Shown here: positions 16,460-25,260 of the stretch, in pieces
Numbering within the stretch: the first letter of the stretch is position 1
Layout of the letters: every line of letters begins with the position of its first letter
Assembly (NCBI GenBank): GCA_002309805.1
Contig: DBYJ01000045.1
Span: 352 to 64,351 of the forward strand
From: Bacteroidales bacterium UBA1189
GTDB taxonomy: Bacteria; Bacteroidota; Bacteroidia; Bacteroidales; Bacteroidaceae
Direction: 5' to 3'
DNA length: 64,000 nucleotides
Position numbers and translations under genes: made by a program
Notes under the pieces: generated by a model
Told to the model about the DNA's origin: nothing
The model's database searches: none
The model's input: the letters and a program-made list of their open reading frames with translations, nothing else

Positions 16460-17839
16460 ATGGAAAGAAGAGAATTTTTGAAAGTGAGTGCATTGGGTGC
16501 TGCAGCTGTGGCTGCTCCCGTCGGTCTTATTCATGCGGCAGAAGCCCCTTCTAATTTGCCAGAAGCTCCTTCTGTCCCGTCAGAAGCTCCTTCTGCGGCG
16601 AAGAAATCAGCCAATGGCAAAGTGAACCTCGGATTCATCGGTTTGGGGCAGCAGGCCATGTATTTGTTGAGTACGTTTATGGCGTTTGACGACGTGCGCG
16701 TGCTGGCAGGCTGCGATGTGTACGACATTAAGCGGGACCGCTTCGTGCGCCGGGTGAAGGAATACTATCAAGGCAAGGGTGAGAAGAAGGTGAAGGTAGA
16801 TGTCTATGAGGATTATCAGGACCTCCTGGCTCGCAAGGACATCGATGCTGTCGTCATTGCAACGCCTGACCATCAGCACGCTATTATCGCCATTGCAGCC
16901 TGCAAAGCGGGTAAGGATATCTATTTGGAGAAACCTTTGACGCTCACCATCCACGAGGGAAAGCAGCTCTGCAAGGCTGTGCGCAAGTATGGGCGCATCC
17001 TGCAAGTTGGCAGCCAGCAGCGCAGTAGCGGTGAATTCATCCACGCAGCTACACTCTGCCGCGAGGGCATCATGGGTAAGATAGAGAAAATCAAGGTACA
17101 CTGCGGACGAAACAGCGTGAATCCGAAGAGCGCAGCCCCCATGCCTTGCACCCTCCCAAAGATGGAGGTGCCTGCAGGCCTGAACTGGGACAAGTGGCTC
17201 GGTCCGTTGCCTACATCAATCTGGTATCACTCTGACCTTGACCCCATTGTCGATGAGTCGCATGATGAACAGCTTTGGGGTGCCTGGCGCTGGTATAAGG
17301 TAATGGGCGGAGGCCTGATGACAGACTGGGGCGCACACATGTTCGATATCGCCCAGTGGGCTCTCGGCAAGGACGGCAACGGAGGTCCCATGAAAATTAG
17401 CCCTGCTGGTTACGGAAAATACGATGTGCTCACCTTTGAGTACGACAACGGCACCATCGTCACCGAAGAACCCTATAACGGAGGTGAGCAGGGCCTGCAA
17501 ATCTATGGTGAGAATGGCTGGATTAAGGTCTGCCGCGGCTCGTTGAGGGCTTCCGACCCCAAGTTCGAGAAGATGGACCTCGGTGTGGAGAGTGGCGCCT
17601 ACGAAGCCCAGTCGGCACATCGCCGCATCTGGATTGACGCCGTAAAGGCACACGTCGATCCGAACTGCCCTGTCGAAACGGGACATACTTCGTGTACCGT
17701 CTGCAACCTCGGTAACATTGCCATTGAGTTGGGACGCCCCGTCATGTGGAACCCCATTGTGCAGAAGTTCATGAATGACCCCGAGGCAACCAAACTGATG
17801 CACTACAAGTACCGTGATGGGTATTCGGTAGAAGTATAA
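16460..17839 (+). CDS. Gfo/Idh/MocA family oxidoreductase with Tat-like signal
   Basis: This 459-residue protein has the Rossmann fold of the Gfo/Idh/MocA family (VNLGFIGLGQQAMYLL near 56) and the sugar-dehydrogenase active-site string EKPLTLTIHEGK near 157, where the lysine is typical. It starts with a twin-arginine type signal (RREFLK, then a hydrophobic stretch to about residue 30). A repetitive linker with a recurring (S/E)APS pattern follows. Exported members of this family in Bacteroidetes often act on sugars or their derivatives in the periplasm; one subgroup is NAD-dependent glycosidases. I cannot assign the substrate. The ATG at 16460 is preferred over an upstream TTG. It is followed after 5 bp by an S37 peptidase gene. 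Confidence 0.85.
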   Translation: MERREFLKVSALGAAAVAAPVGLIHAAEAPSNLPEAPSVPSEAPSAAKKSANGKVNLGFIGLGQQAMYLLSTFMAFDDVRVLAGCDVYDIKRDRFVRRVKEYYQGKGEKKVKVDVYEDYQDLLARKDIDAVVIATPDHQHAIIAIAACKAGKDIYLEKPLTLTIHEGKQLCKAVRKYGRILQVGSQQRSSGEFIHAATLCREGIMGKIEKIKVHCGRNSVNPKSAAPMPCTLPKMEVPAGLNWDKWLGPLPTSIWYHSDLDPIVDESHDEQLWGAWRWYKVMGGGLMTDWGAHMFDIAQWALGKDGNGGPMKISPAGYGKYDVLTFEYDNGTIVTEEPYNGGEQGLQIYGENGWIKVCRGSLRASDPKFEKMDLGVESGAYEAQSAHRRIWIDAVKAHVDPNCPVETGHTSCTVCNLGNIAIELGRPVMWNPIVQKFMNDPEATKLMHYKYRDGYSVEV

Positions 17840-17844
17840 TTAAT

Positions 17845-19221
17845 ATGAAGAAGCCAGTCCTCTTTCTAGCGCTGCTGTTTGTGGCGCTGAGTGCTGTGGC
17901 AGATGCCCTTGACGATGCGTTGAGGGCATTGCCTGGTGTAATCCGTGTGGAAACTCTTGAGTCTGCCGACGGCGTGGCGAAGCGTCTGATGATGTTCGAG
18001 CAGCCTATCTCTCCGCCGGATTCGTGCGAAGGCATGTTCGAGCAGCGATTGGTGATTCGTCATCGTGGGTTCGACCGTCCCACTGTTATCGTCACCGAAG
18101 GATATAACAACGAGTATGCCCTGCACCCACGCTATACAGAGGAGCTTTCCGAGCTGCTTGAGGCCAACGTGATTATGACTGAGCACCGCTTCAATGGTGC
18201 CAGCAGCCCTGTCACTCAGCAAGGGCTGACAGGCAATGCTGCCTACGAAAGCGAGCTGTGGAGGTATCTGACGGTGAAGAATTCCGCTTACGATTATCAC
18301 CACATACGTACCGTGTTCGGCAAGCTCTATAAGGGCAAATGGTTCTCCACCGGCATCAGCAAGGGCGGACAGACGGCATTGTTCTACCGTACATTCTTCC
18401 CCGACGACGTGGTAGCTAACGTCAGTTATGTGGCTCCGCTTAATAAGGCGCTTGAGGACGGACGACACGAGGTATTTTTCGATACCGTCGGCACGCCAGA
18501 AGCCCGCGAGAAGATTCGTTACTTTCAGCTCACGGTGCTCACCCATAAGGCCGAGCTGCTCCCCAAGCTCGAGGAGTACGTGACGTCGAAGGGTTACACG
18601 TTCCGTGTCCCCTTGGAGGAAGTGTTCGACTTGATGGTGCTTGAGTATCCCTTCGCCTTTTGGCAGTGGGGCGACGACCTCGCAACGGTGCCCGAGACGC
18701 GCACGCGGTTAGTGCCTAAAGGGAAAAAGCATCGCGGCAAGCCCGACGTGGAGATGATCGTTCCTGAAGTGGACGCCGATGAGCTTTTCCGCAGTCTGCT
18801 GGAGAAGTGCGAGCCCAACTATTTCGCGCGCCAGACACCCTACGTGCCCTTCAATGTGCAGGCTATGCGCGAAATCGGCTACTACGGCTACGACGTAGAG
18901 CATTTCAAGGGTCTCCTCAGCCGTCCGACCTACGAGGGCTATATGCGTCGTGTGATGATTCCTGAGGAACTAAGCTATCTCGAGTTCAAGGGAGACCTCT
19001 ATGAGCAATGCTGCACATTCCTCCGCGAACAGGATATCCCTGCCATGTTCATCTATGGCGAGTGGGATCCTTGGAGCGCCACGCGTGTCGTGCTGCCCTC
19101 GCCGAAAAAGAATATGCACGTCTTCATCCAGCCAGAGGGTTCGCATCGTTCGCGCATCAACAACATGCCTGATGAGATGCGGGAGGAGATTCTATCGATA
19201 TTGAATGATTGGGTAAAATGA
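17845..19221 (+). CDS. S37-type (PS-10) secreted aminopeptidase
   Basis: The 458-residue protein opens with a signal peptide (MKKPVLFLALLFVALSAVADA) and matches the S37 tripeptidyl aminopeptidase family, alpha/beta-hydrolase-fold serine peptidases. The nucleophile elbow is GISKGGQTALFYR near residue 170, preceded by the conserved EHRFNGAS segment. Late in the chain the string IYGEWDPWSA fits the catalytic Asp region and GSHRSRI the catalytic His. These enzymes release short peptides from the N-terminus of proteins. It is the second gene of a three-gene operon; the next gene overlaps its stop codon by 4 bp (ATGA), implying coupled translation. Family call is good; precise cleavage specificity is unknown. 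Confidence 0.85.
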   Translation: MKKPVLFLALLFVALSAVADALDDALRALPGVIRVETLESADGVAKRLMMFEQPISPPDSCEGMFEQRLVIRHRGFDRPTVIVTEGYNNEYALHPRYTEELSELLEANVIMTEHRFNGASSPVTQQGLTGNAAYESELWRYLTVKNSAYDYHHIRTVFGKLYKGKWFSTGISKGGQTALFYRTFFPDDVVANVSYVAPLNKALEDGRHEVFFDTVGTPEAREKIRYFQLTVLTHKAELLPKLEEYVTSKGYTFRVPLEEVFDLMVLEYPFAFWQWGDDLATVPETRTRLVPKGKKHRGKPDVEMIVPEVDADELFRSLLEKCEPNYFARQTPYVPFNVQAMREIGYYGYDVEHFKGLLSRPTYEGYMRRVMIPEELSYLEFKGDLYEQCCTFLREQDIPAMFIYGEWDPWSATRVVLPSPKKNMHVFIQPEGSHRSRINNMPDEMREEILSILNDWVK

Positions 19222-20459
19222 AATATGATTTTGATAAGGTCATAGACCGCAGGCACACCGATGCCTTGAAGATTGACTATGTGCCTGAGTTGTGGGGCAG
19301 AGATGACCTGATGCCCCTGTGGGTAGCTGATATGGATTTTGCTACGCCTCCCTTTATTCTGAATGCCCTGAAGCAGCGCTGCGAACATCCTGTGCTGGGT
19401 TACACATGCCGCGCCCGCGCGTGGTACGAGGCTATTGTGCGTTGGCAGCAGATGCGCTATGGGTGGACCATCAGCGAGGAGTGGCTGAACTTCGTGCCCG
19501 GCATTGTGCCCGGTATTGCCTTCAGCCTTCATTGTTTCACCCGCCCGGGCGATAAGGTGCTCATCCAGACGCCCGTCTATCACCCCTACATTCTCGTGCC
19601 GAAGAACAATGGCAGGGTAGTGGTAGAAAGCCCGTTGAGAATTAAGAATGAGGAATCAGGAATCAGGAATGAGGAATCAGGAATCAGGAATAAGGAATAT
19701 CCAAGGTCTTATTCCGCTGCTGAAATGACGATTGACTGGGAGGACTTCGAGCGTAAGGCTGGGGAGTGCAAGTTGTTCCTGCTTTGCCATCCGCACAATC
19801 CGGGCGGACGTGTCTGGAAGCATGAGGAACTTGTGCGTATGGCTGAAATCTGCCAGCGCAAGGGCGTGCTGGTTGTGAGCGATGAGATTCATGCCGACCT
19901 CACGTTGCACGACTACACCCACATTCCGTTTGCCTCGTCGTGCGAGGCTGCGACGCAGAATAGCATTACCTTCGCCAGTCCGTCCAAGTCGTTCAACATG
20001 GCAGGTCTCACGAGCAGTTATGCCATCATCCCCAATCCTGACATCCGCGCGCAGTTTGCCACGTTCCTCGAGAATAGCGAGTTGAACCTCGGTCATCTCT
20101 TCTCGTTCATCAGCGTAGCTGCGGCATATAGTCACGGCACGGAGTGGCTCGACCAATGTTTGGATTACATCCAAGGCAACATCGACTTTGTGGAGCGGAC
20201 TCTGGCACACGAGATGCCGCGCATTTGTATGATTCGTCCCCAGGCATCGTACCTGATATTCCTCGACTGCCGTGCGTTGGGGCTCACACCCGAGGCGCTC
20301 AACCGTTTCTTTGTCGAGGAGGCTCATCTGGCGCTTAACGAAGGAGCCATGTTCGGTAAACCTGGTGAGGGGTTCATGCGGCTCAACGTTGCTTCGCCCC
20401 GCTCCGTCATAAAGCAAGCCATGCATCAGCTGAAGGAGGCGTACGACCGCCGCTTCTGA
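19218..20459 (+). CDS. MalY/PatB-type pyridoxal-phosphate C-S lyase with an internal repeat insertion
   Basis: The 413-residue protein is a fold-type I aminotransferase-like enzyme of the MalY/PatB group, which cleave cystathionine or cysteine to release a thiol or sulfide, ammonia and a keto acid. Markers are PLWVADMDF near residue 34, the substrate loop YHPY, LLCHPHNPGGRVW, SDEIHADL and the PLP lysine K257 in SPSKSFNMAG. The start overlaps the previous stop (ATGA). Seven 7-bp repeats at 19651-19699 are embedded in frame, giving a NEESGIR repeat in the loop between VVVESPL and TIDWEDFE, where relatives have a short turn. The reading frame is intact, so the enzyme may tolerate this surface insertion. 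Confidence 0.9.
   Translation: MKYDFDKVIDRRHTDALKIDYVPELWGRDDLMPLWVADMDFATPPFILNALKQRCEHPVLGYTCRARAWYEAIVRWQQMRYGWTISEEWLNFVPGIVPGIAFSLHCFTRPGDKVLIQTPVYHPYILVPKNNGRVVVESPLRIKNEESGIRNEESGIRNKEYPRSYSAAEMTIDWEDFERKAGECKLFLLCHPHNPGGRVWKHEELVRMAEICQRKGVLVVSDEIHADLTLHDYTHIPFASSCEAATQNSITFASPSKSFNMAGLTSSYAIIPNPDIRAQFATFLENSELNLGHLFSFISVAAAYSHGTEWLDQCLDYIQGNIDFVERTLAHEMPRICMIRPQASYLIFLDCRALGLTPEALNRFFVEEAHLALNEGAMFGKPGEGFMRLNVASPRSVIKQAMHQLKEAYDRRF
19651..19699. repeat. Heptamer array inside the MalY/PatB-type gene
   Basis: Seven consecutive units are AGGAATC, AGGAATC, AGGAATG, AGGAATC, AGGAATC, AGGAATA and AGGAATA. They are the reverse complement of the intergenic heptamers TGATTCC and TAATTCC seen at 57245-57265. 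Three units make 21 bp, so the array encodes a 7-residue repeat in frame. Confidence 0.9.
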
Positions 20460-20555
20460 ACCTTCGCTCGTTGGCGTTTTAAGCCACATAAAGATGATGC
20501 CATAGTAATAGTTGCTTCTTTGCGGAACTAATGCTGAAAAGTGGCTCAATTGTAT

Positions 20556-20639
20556 AGTGCGTTGTGTTTTTATTCCAGTGCGCTAAAAAATTATTCCAGT
20601 GCATTGAGATTTTATTCCACTGCGTTATTTCATGCTAAG
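20556..20639 (+). repeat. 21-bp tandem array, locus B (4 units)
   Basis: Units at 20556-20576, 20577-20597, 20598-20618 and 20619-20639 are each exactly 21 bp. They open with AGTGCGTTG, AGTGCGCTA, AGTGCATTG and ACTGCGTTA, and the first three end in ATTCC. The array lies between the converging ends of the MalY-type and GH31 genes. Confidence 0.85.
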
Positions 20640-20712
20640 AAAACCTTGTCGTAGTTGGACTTTTAGTGGAATATGAAGGGTAGCATGATCTTTCTTATTG
20701 GGAAGGAATAAG

Positions 20713-20760
20713 ATCTTCTGTCCAAATCGCACAATGAATGTACGGTTTGGACGGAAAGAT
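20713..20760. repeat. Long imperfect inverted repeat downstream of GH31
   Basis: ATCTTCTGTCCAAATCG and, about 13 nt later, CGGTTTGGACGGAAAGAT are inverse copies with few differences. The stem of about 16 bp sits 29 bp past the GH31 stop codon on the minus strand. It could help terminate or protect the GH31 transcript, although no clear T-run follows. Apart from this and the 21-bp array, I see nothing in the 329-bp gap 20460-20788. Confidence 0.6.
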
Positions 20761-20788
20761 TATGGGGACTCTTCGAAGAAGAGGCGGA

Positions 20789-23740
20789 CTATTGTACCAC
20801 CATTGTCTTCAGGCGGAGGATTCCGTTGTACTCGTTGTCGTAGTACTCTATGCGGATGGTGTGGCGCTGGCCCTTGGTAGTGGGGATGGTGGCGAGGCGG
20901 GAGGTCTCGGCATGGTCGCCCCAGTCGGAGCAGAGCTCGCGACCATCGACAATAAGACGGTAACCGTCGTCGCCGGTAAGGGAGAAGGCCATCGTGCCGT
21001 CAGCTGGCGACGTGAGTTCACTCTCCAGAATCATGCTCCAGCCGTCGGCTTTGACGCCGTCGTGGGGACTCTGGCTCTCGAACATGTCGATCTTCTCCAT
21101 ATGGGCCGTAGCCACGGGATCGCCCGTAAGGGTCTTGTTGTTGAAGTAACGGGCGGTGAACCCAGTTTTGCCGTCCGCCTGATAAGCCTCGGCAGGAACA
21201 TCGGTGAGGAGACTCTGAATGCCCAGATGACGGACGGCACGCTGGTAGTTGTCGCCAATGCCCATCTGCTCCATCAGTACCTGATGGATGGCAGCGTCTT
21301 TCTGGAAGAAGGTGTTAAGCGTCTCTTCCTGCTTCTCGGGATGATAGGATAGGCGTAAGGGTGCAGCCTCAAGGAAGCCGAAGTCGGCAGTATAGACCAT
21401 GCCGGCATCATGCTGCTTGAAGTCGCGCACGACGGTCTGCAGATGACGGAACTCGCCTTTCGTGCCAGCCACAAGGTCAGGTTGTGTGGGCATGACGACC
21501 TCGAGGGTAGTAGCAGATGAGCAGTCAATTTCGCCAAGGTCGATAGTAGCCTCTAGGTTCATGCCGTCATAGGTGAAAGGCATGGTCTTGCCTCCGCACT
21601 TGACGCTCACGGGTGCCTTCTGGCAGGGCAGGGCAATAAAGTAGTGGCGACGGGCGGGCATGTCCTTATAGCTGCCCTTGCGGACACCGATGGTGACGGA
21701 AAGCACGTCGCCCTGACGGGAGTAGGAGAGTGGCGTGAAGGCATATTCGGTAACGTAGTTACGGTCCTCGCCATTATCCTCGTAGAGCTGGAACTCGCCT
21801 TCGTCGGCACCCGGGAAGATGCGAACGGTGACGGACTGCGTGGTGCCGGAGAGGTTTTTCAGTTTGCCGTAGTAGGGGAGTATGCTTCCGGCCTTGACAT
21901 AGATGGGATATTCGTCCATGGTGAAACGGCGCTGGTAGGCCTTCCCGCCTTGGAGCATCTGGCCAGTCTCGTACTCGAGCCATTGGCCGTCGGGGAGCCA
22001 GAGGTTGACGGTGGCATAGCCGTCGGCCTTGTCAACTTCCTCGGTGACAGGGGCGATGAGCATGTTGTCGCCGAACATGTACTCCTCTTTATACTCATAG
22101 GCCTCCTTGGCCTCAGGATAGTCGTAGTACAGAGGACGGCAAAGCGAGATGCCAGTCTCATGGGTCTTGCGCGCCATGGTGTAGATGTAAGGCACGAGAG
22201 CATAGCGGCCGTTAATGACGTTTGCCAGCCGTTGCTGGGTGGTCTGGTCGAATGCCCAGGGTTCCTTGTTTAGGCTAGGATCCTTGGTGCTGTGGCTGCG
22301 GATGATGGGCAGATACTGTCCCATCTGCATGGCACGGGTATAGAGCTGTGGTTCGACGGGGGTTCCGTAGCGATGGCTCTGGTGGCCGCCAATGTCGTGG
22401 CTCCAGTAGCCGTAGAGAACGTTAGAGGCCGTCGAATTGAAATAGGGCAGGAACTTGAGGCTTTTCCAGGTGATGTATGAGTCGCCCGAGAAACCAATCT
22501 GATAGCGGTGGTTGCCCAATCCACCCCAGCGGTGATAGAGCATAGGGCGCTTGGTGCCGTTCCGCTCCATATCGGAGAACCAGATGTAGTTGCACCAGAA
22601 CACATTGTCGAGGTTCTTGATGACACGGTCCTTCTCCCATTGCTGCCAGTCGAGCCACCAGAAGTCAACGCCTTCGTTCATGTAGGGGTGGAGATAGGTG
22701 TCGAAGAGAGCCTTCACGTAGCGCTTGTCCGAGCCGAGCCATTCGTAGGTCTTGCCGTCGTTCTTGCCCAGACGTTGCATGAATTCGTCGTACTTCTTTT
22801 CGAAGGGACGCACACCTTGGGCAGGATGGAGGTTCATGGTGGTCTTGACGCCCTGGTCGTCGAGGTATTTCAGAAACGCTTTGTAGTCGGGGAAGAGAAT
22901 CTCGTTCCAGTCCCAGCCCGTCCATCCTCCTCCGGCTTGTTCGCTGATGGGGTGCCAGTCCATGTCGATGACCAACACGTCAAGCGGAAGGTCGAGCCGC
23001 TGGAAGTTGCCAATGAGGTTGCGGAGGTCCTGGTCGGAGTAGCTCCAGTAGCGGCTCCACCAGTAGCCGAAGGTGTAGCGGGGCGGCAGGGGCACTCGTC
23101 CGGCGAAGCGGGTGTAGGAGAGCAGGGCACTCTTGTAGTCGTGGCCGTAGGCCATGAAGTACCAGTCCTGCGCCCCCTCGGCGCTCTTGCGCTCGGTGAC
23201 CCAGTCCCAGTCGGTAGAGCCGTCGAAAAGCAGGCTCTTACTGTCGTCGATGAGGCTCCAACCGTCGGTGGCCAGCAGTCCGTCCTCAATGGGCATCTCG
23301 TGTTTAGGGTTGCTGTACTGGTATTCGGCTCCGTCGTAGCCGTCGAGGGTGCGGTAAGTGCCCTTCAGGTTGCCCTTCTGCTGCATGCCGGGCTTCCACA
23401 CAAAGGGTGTCGAGATGGCTTTCGTGCTGCTGATGGTGAGGTTGTCGCTGCTCAGCGGCGCCGTACCCTTCTTATAGACCAGCTTCAGCTTGCTGGTGCT
23501 GATGGTCACTTGGCGTGAACCATCCTTAACCTTGCAGGGTACCTCGGGATATTCGCGGATGACAGCCATGAAGCTCTTGTTGTCAACAAACTTGCCGTCG
23601 GGGGCATATTCGAGGCGAAGAGTCCCCTCGTCAATGAGCGTGAAGCGTACGTTGCCATCCTGATAGACCACCTCGGCCCACGCTGTCAAGCTGCACGACA
23701 TCATCGCACAGCACACCATAGTTCTGAAAAATTTTCTCAT
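20789..23740 (-). CDS. Glycoside hydrolase family 31 enzyme with PA14 domain
   Basis: This secreted enzyme of about 983 residues belongs to GH31, retaining alpha-glycosidases. I prefer the start at 23740 (MRKFFRTMVCCAMM, a good signal peptide); an ATG at 23758 is possible. It has an N-terminal beta-sandwich, then the TIM barrel with YTFGYWWSRYWSY, VLVIDMDWH and a WWLDWQQWEKD string where GH31 enzymes carry the nucleophile Asp, and SHDIGGH near the acid/base. A DUF5110-like beta domain and a C-terminal PA14 domain (about 850-983) follow. The WLDWQQ nucleophile region differs from the WxDMNE of classical alpha-glucosidases, so another alpha-linked substrate such as alpha-GalNAc is possible. It is a single-gene unit with its own promoter. 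Confidence 0.88.
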   Translation of the reverse strand: MRKFFRTMVCCAMMSCSLTAWAEVVYQDGNVRFTLIDEGTLRLEYAPDGKFVDNKSFMAVIREYPEVPCKVKDGSRQVTISTSKLKLVYKKGTAPLSSDNLTISSTKAISTPFVWKPGMQQKGNLKGTYRTLDGYDGAEYQYSNPKHEMPIEDGLLATDGWSLIDDSKSLLFDGSTDWDWVTERKSAEGAQDWYFMAYGHDYKSALLSYTRFAGRVPLPPRYTFGYWWSRYWSYSDQDLRNLIGNFQRLDLPLDVLVIDMDWHPISEQAGGGWTGWDWNEILFPDYKAFLKYLDDQGVKTTMNLHPAQGVRPFEKKYDEFMQRLGKNDGKTYEWLGSDKRYVKALFDTYLHPYMNEGVDFWWLDWQQWEKDRVIKNLDNVFWCNYIWFSDMERNGTKRPMLYHRWGGLGNHRYQIGFSGDSYITWKSLKFLPYFNSTASNVLYGYWSHDIGGHQSHRYGTPVEPQLYTRAMQMGQYLPIIRSHSTKDPSLNKEPWAFDQTTQQRLANVINGRYALVPYIYTMARKTHETGISLCRPLYYDYPEAKEAYEYKEEYMFGDNMLIAPVTEEVDKADGYATVNLWLPDGQWLEYETGQMLQGGKAYQRRFTMDEYPIYVKAGSILPYYGKLKNLSGTTQSVTVRIFPGADEGEFQLYEDNGEDRNYVTEYAFTPLSYSRQGDVLSVTIGVRKGSYKDMPARRHYFIALPCQKAPVSVKCGGKTMPFTYDGMNLEATIDLGEIDCSSATTLEVVMPTQPDLVAGTKGEFRHLQTVVRDFKQHDAGMVYTADFGFLEAAPLRLSYHPEKQEETLNTFFQKDAAIHQVLMEQMGIGDNYQRAVRHLGIQSLLTDVPAEAYQADGKTGFTARYFNNKTLTGDPVATAHMEKIDMFESQSPHDGVKADGWSMILESELTSPADGTMAFSLTGDDGYRLIVDGRELCSDWGDHAETSRLATIPTTKGQRHTIRIEYYDNEYNGILRLKTMVVQ

Positions 23741-23798
23741 AGCGGTTGACATTATCATTATAATTTTGTTGCTTTATTCACAATTCCCTTTTCGCTGA

Positions 23799-23806
23799 CA
23801 AAGATA
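23799..23806 (-). promoter_or_regulatory. Promoter -7 element for the GH31 gene
   Basis: The minus strand reads TATCTTTG, a full match to TAnnTTTG, about 40-60 bp before the candidate start codons. Confidence 0.8.
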
Positions 23807-23909
23807 GTGAAAAAATGCGATTTAGCGAGAGAAAAAGTCAAAATTCTTCTTGAAGTTTTCCGAGTGTGAGCATTTTTACTATTTTCGACACAAAAAAGTT
23901 GCTAAAATT

Positions 23910-23946
23910 AAAAAAAGGGACATCCACGATGGGTGTCCCTTTTTTA
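23910..23946 (-). terminator. Intrinsic terminator of the nqr operon
   Basis: AAAAAAGGGACA and TGTCCCTTTTTT flank an 11-nt loop, giving a strong stem with T-runs on both strands. It lies 25 bp past the nqrF stop codon and separates nqr from GH31, which is transcribed the same way. Confidence 0.9.
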
Positions 23947-23970
23947 CAAACGAGTTTGGCTTTGCTCTCG

Positions 23971-25239
23971 TTAGCCTCCGAAGTTGTCGAAGCTGATCAT
24001 GGCGGGATCAACGCCAAGGCTGTCGAGGAGGTCAAGGACGGTCTTGGCCATCATGGGAGGTCCGCAGAGGTAGTACTCGATATCCTCGGGTGCCTCGTGG
24101 GCCTTGAGGTAGGTGTCGCCCATGACGGGTGCCACGAAGCCCGGGGTGTACTTGATGCCAGCAGCGTCGGCTGCGGGATCGGGACGGTCGAGGGCAAGGT
24201 GGAAGTGGAAGTTGGGGAACTCCTTCTCGATGGCGAGGAAGTCGTCGAGATAGAAGACTTCGTTCAACGCGCGTGCGCCATAGAAGTAATGCATCTCGCG
24301 ATCCGTAGTATGGAGCGTGCGCGTCATGTGCATGATCTGTGCGCGCAGCGGAGCCATACCGGCACCACCGCCCACCCATATCATCTCGCGTCCGGAGGTG
24401 AAGTTGGGGTGGAACTCTCCGTAAGGGCCGCTCATGACGACCTTGTCGCCGGGCTTGAGAGAGAAGATGTACGAGGATGCTATACCGGGCATCACGTCCA
24501 TGAAGCCAACCTGTGGTTTGGGCTTGAAAGGCGGTGTGGCGATGCGGACGGTGAGCATGATGCGGTCTCCTTCAGCGGGATAGTTGGCCATGGAGTAGGC
24601 GCGGATGGTCTCCTCGTCGTTCTTGCACTTGAGGGTGAAGAGACCGAACTTTTCCCATGCGGGCAGATATTCGTCGCCGATGAGGCTCTTGTCGATGTCC
24701 TTGTCGTAGTCCATGGAGTACTTGGGGATGCGAATCTGCGCGTAGGAACCAGGGAGGAAGTCCATGTGTTCGCCCGGCGGGAGCTGGACGATGAACTCCT
24801 TGATGAAGGTTGCTACGTTCTTGTTGCTGATGACTTCGCACTCCCATTCCTTGACGCCCATGACGCTCTCGGGAACCTTGATGCCGAGGTCACCCTTGAC
24901 CTTGACCTGGCAGCCAAGGCGCCAATGGTCTTGCTGTTGCTTTCGGGTGAAGTGGCTGACTTCGGAGGGGAGGATTTCGCCTCCGCCTTCGACAACCTGG
25001 CACTTGCATTGTCCGCACGAGCCCTTTCCACCGCAGGCGGAGGGAAGGTGAACGCCGTTGACGGCGAGGGTGTTGAGCAGCGTGCCGCCGCTTTCAACTT
25101 CCATTTCATTGTCGCCATTGATGACGAGCTTGACAGGGCCTGAGGCTACGAGATAGCGCTTGGCGACAAGCAGGATGGCGACGAGGAGCAGAATAATAAC
25201 GAGGAATACGATTACGCTCGTAAGAATCAATTTCATCAT
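23971..25239 (-). CDS. nqrF: Na+-translocating NADH:quinone reductase subunit F
   Basis: NqrF is the electron entry subunit of the Na+-NQR complex: it takes electrons from NADH through FAD to a 2Fe-2S centre. The 422-residue protein has an N-terminal membrane helix (about 5-26) and a ferredoxin domain with ligands C69, C75, C78 and C110. The FAD-binding segment (RAYSMANYP) and the NADH-binding segment (GGGAGMAPLRAQI, then CGPPMM) follow. The C-terminus ends ISFDNFGG, as is typical. It is the last of six nqr genes and is followed by the terminator at 23910. Confidence 0.96.
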   Translation of the reverse strand: MMKLILTSVIVFLVIILLLVAILLVAKRYLVASGPVKLVINGDNEMEVESGGTLLNTLAVNGVHLPSACGGKGSCGQCKCQVVEGGGEILPSEVSHFTRKQQQDHWRLGCQVKVKGDLGIKVPESVMGVKEWECEVISNKNVATFIKEFIVQLPPGEHMDFLPGSYAQIRIPKYSMDYDKDIDKSLIGDEYLPAWEKFGLFTLKCKNDEETIRAYSMANYPAEGDRIMLTVRIATPPFKPKPQVGFMDVMPGIASSYIFSLKPGDKVVMSGPYGEFHPNFTSGREMIWVGGGAGMAPLRAQIMHMTRTLHTTDREMHYFYGARALNEVFYLDDFLAIEKEFPNFHFHLALDRPDPAADAAGIKYTPGFVAPVMGDTYLKAHEAPEDIEYYLCGPPMMAKTVLDLLDSLGVDPAMISFDNFGG

Positions 25240-25260
25240 AGTGGTATGTTCCTCCTTACT

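Noticed and set aside
23866..25143. A long antisense open frame (425 codons) over nqrF
   Set aside because: GC-rich codon usage leaves antisense frames open; this one has no recognisable domain and crosses the nqr terminator.
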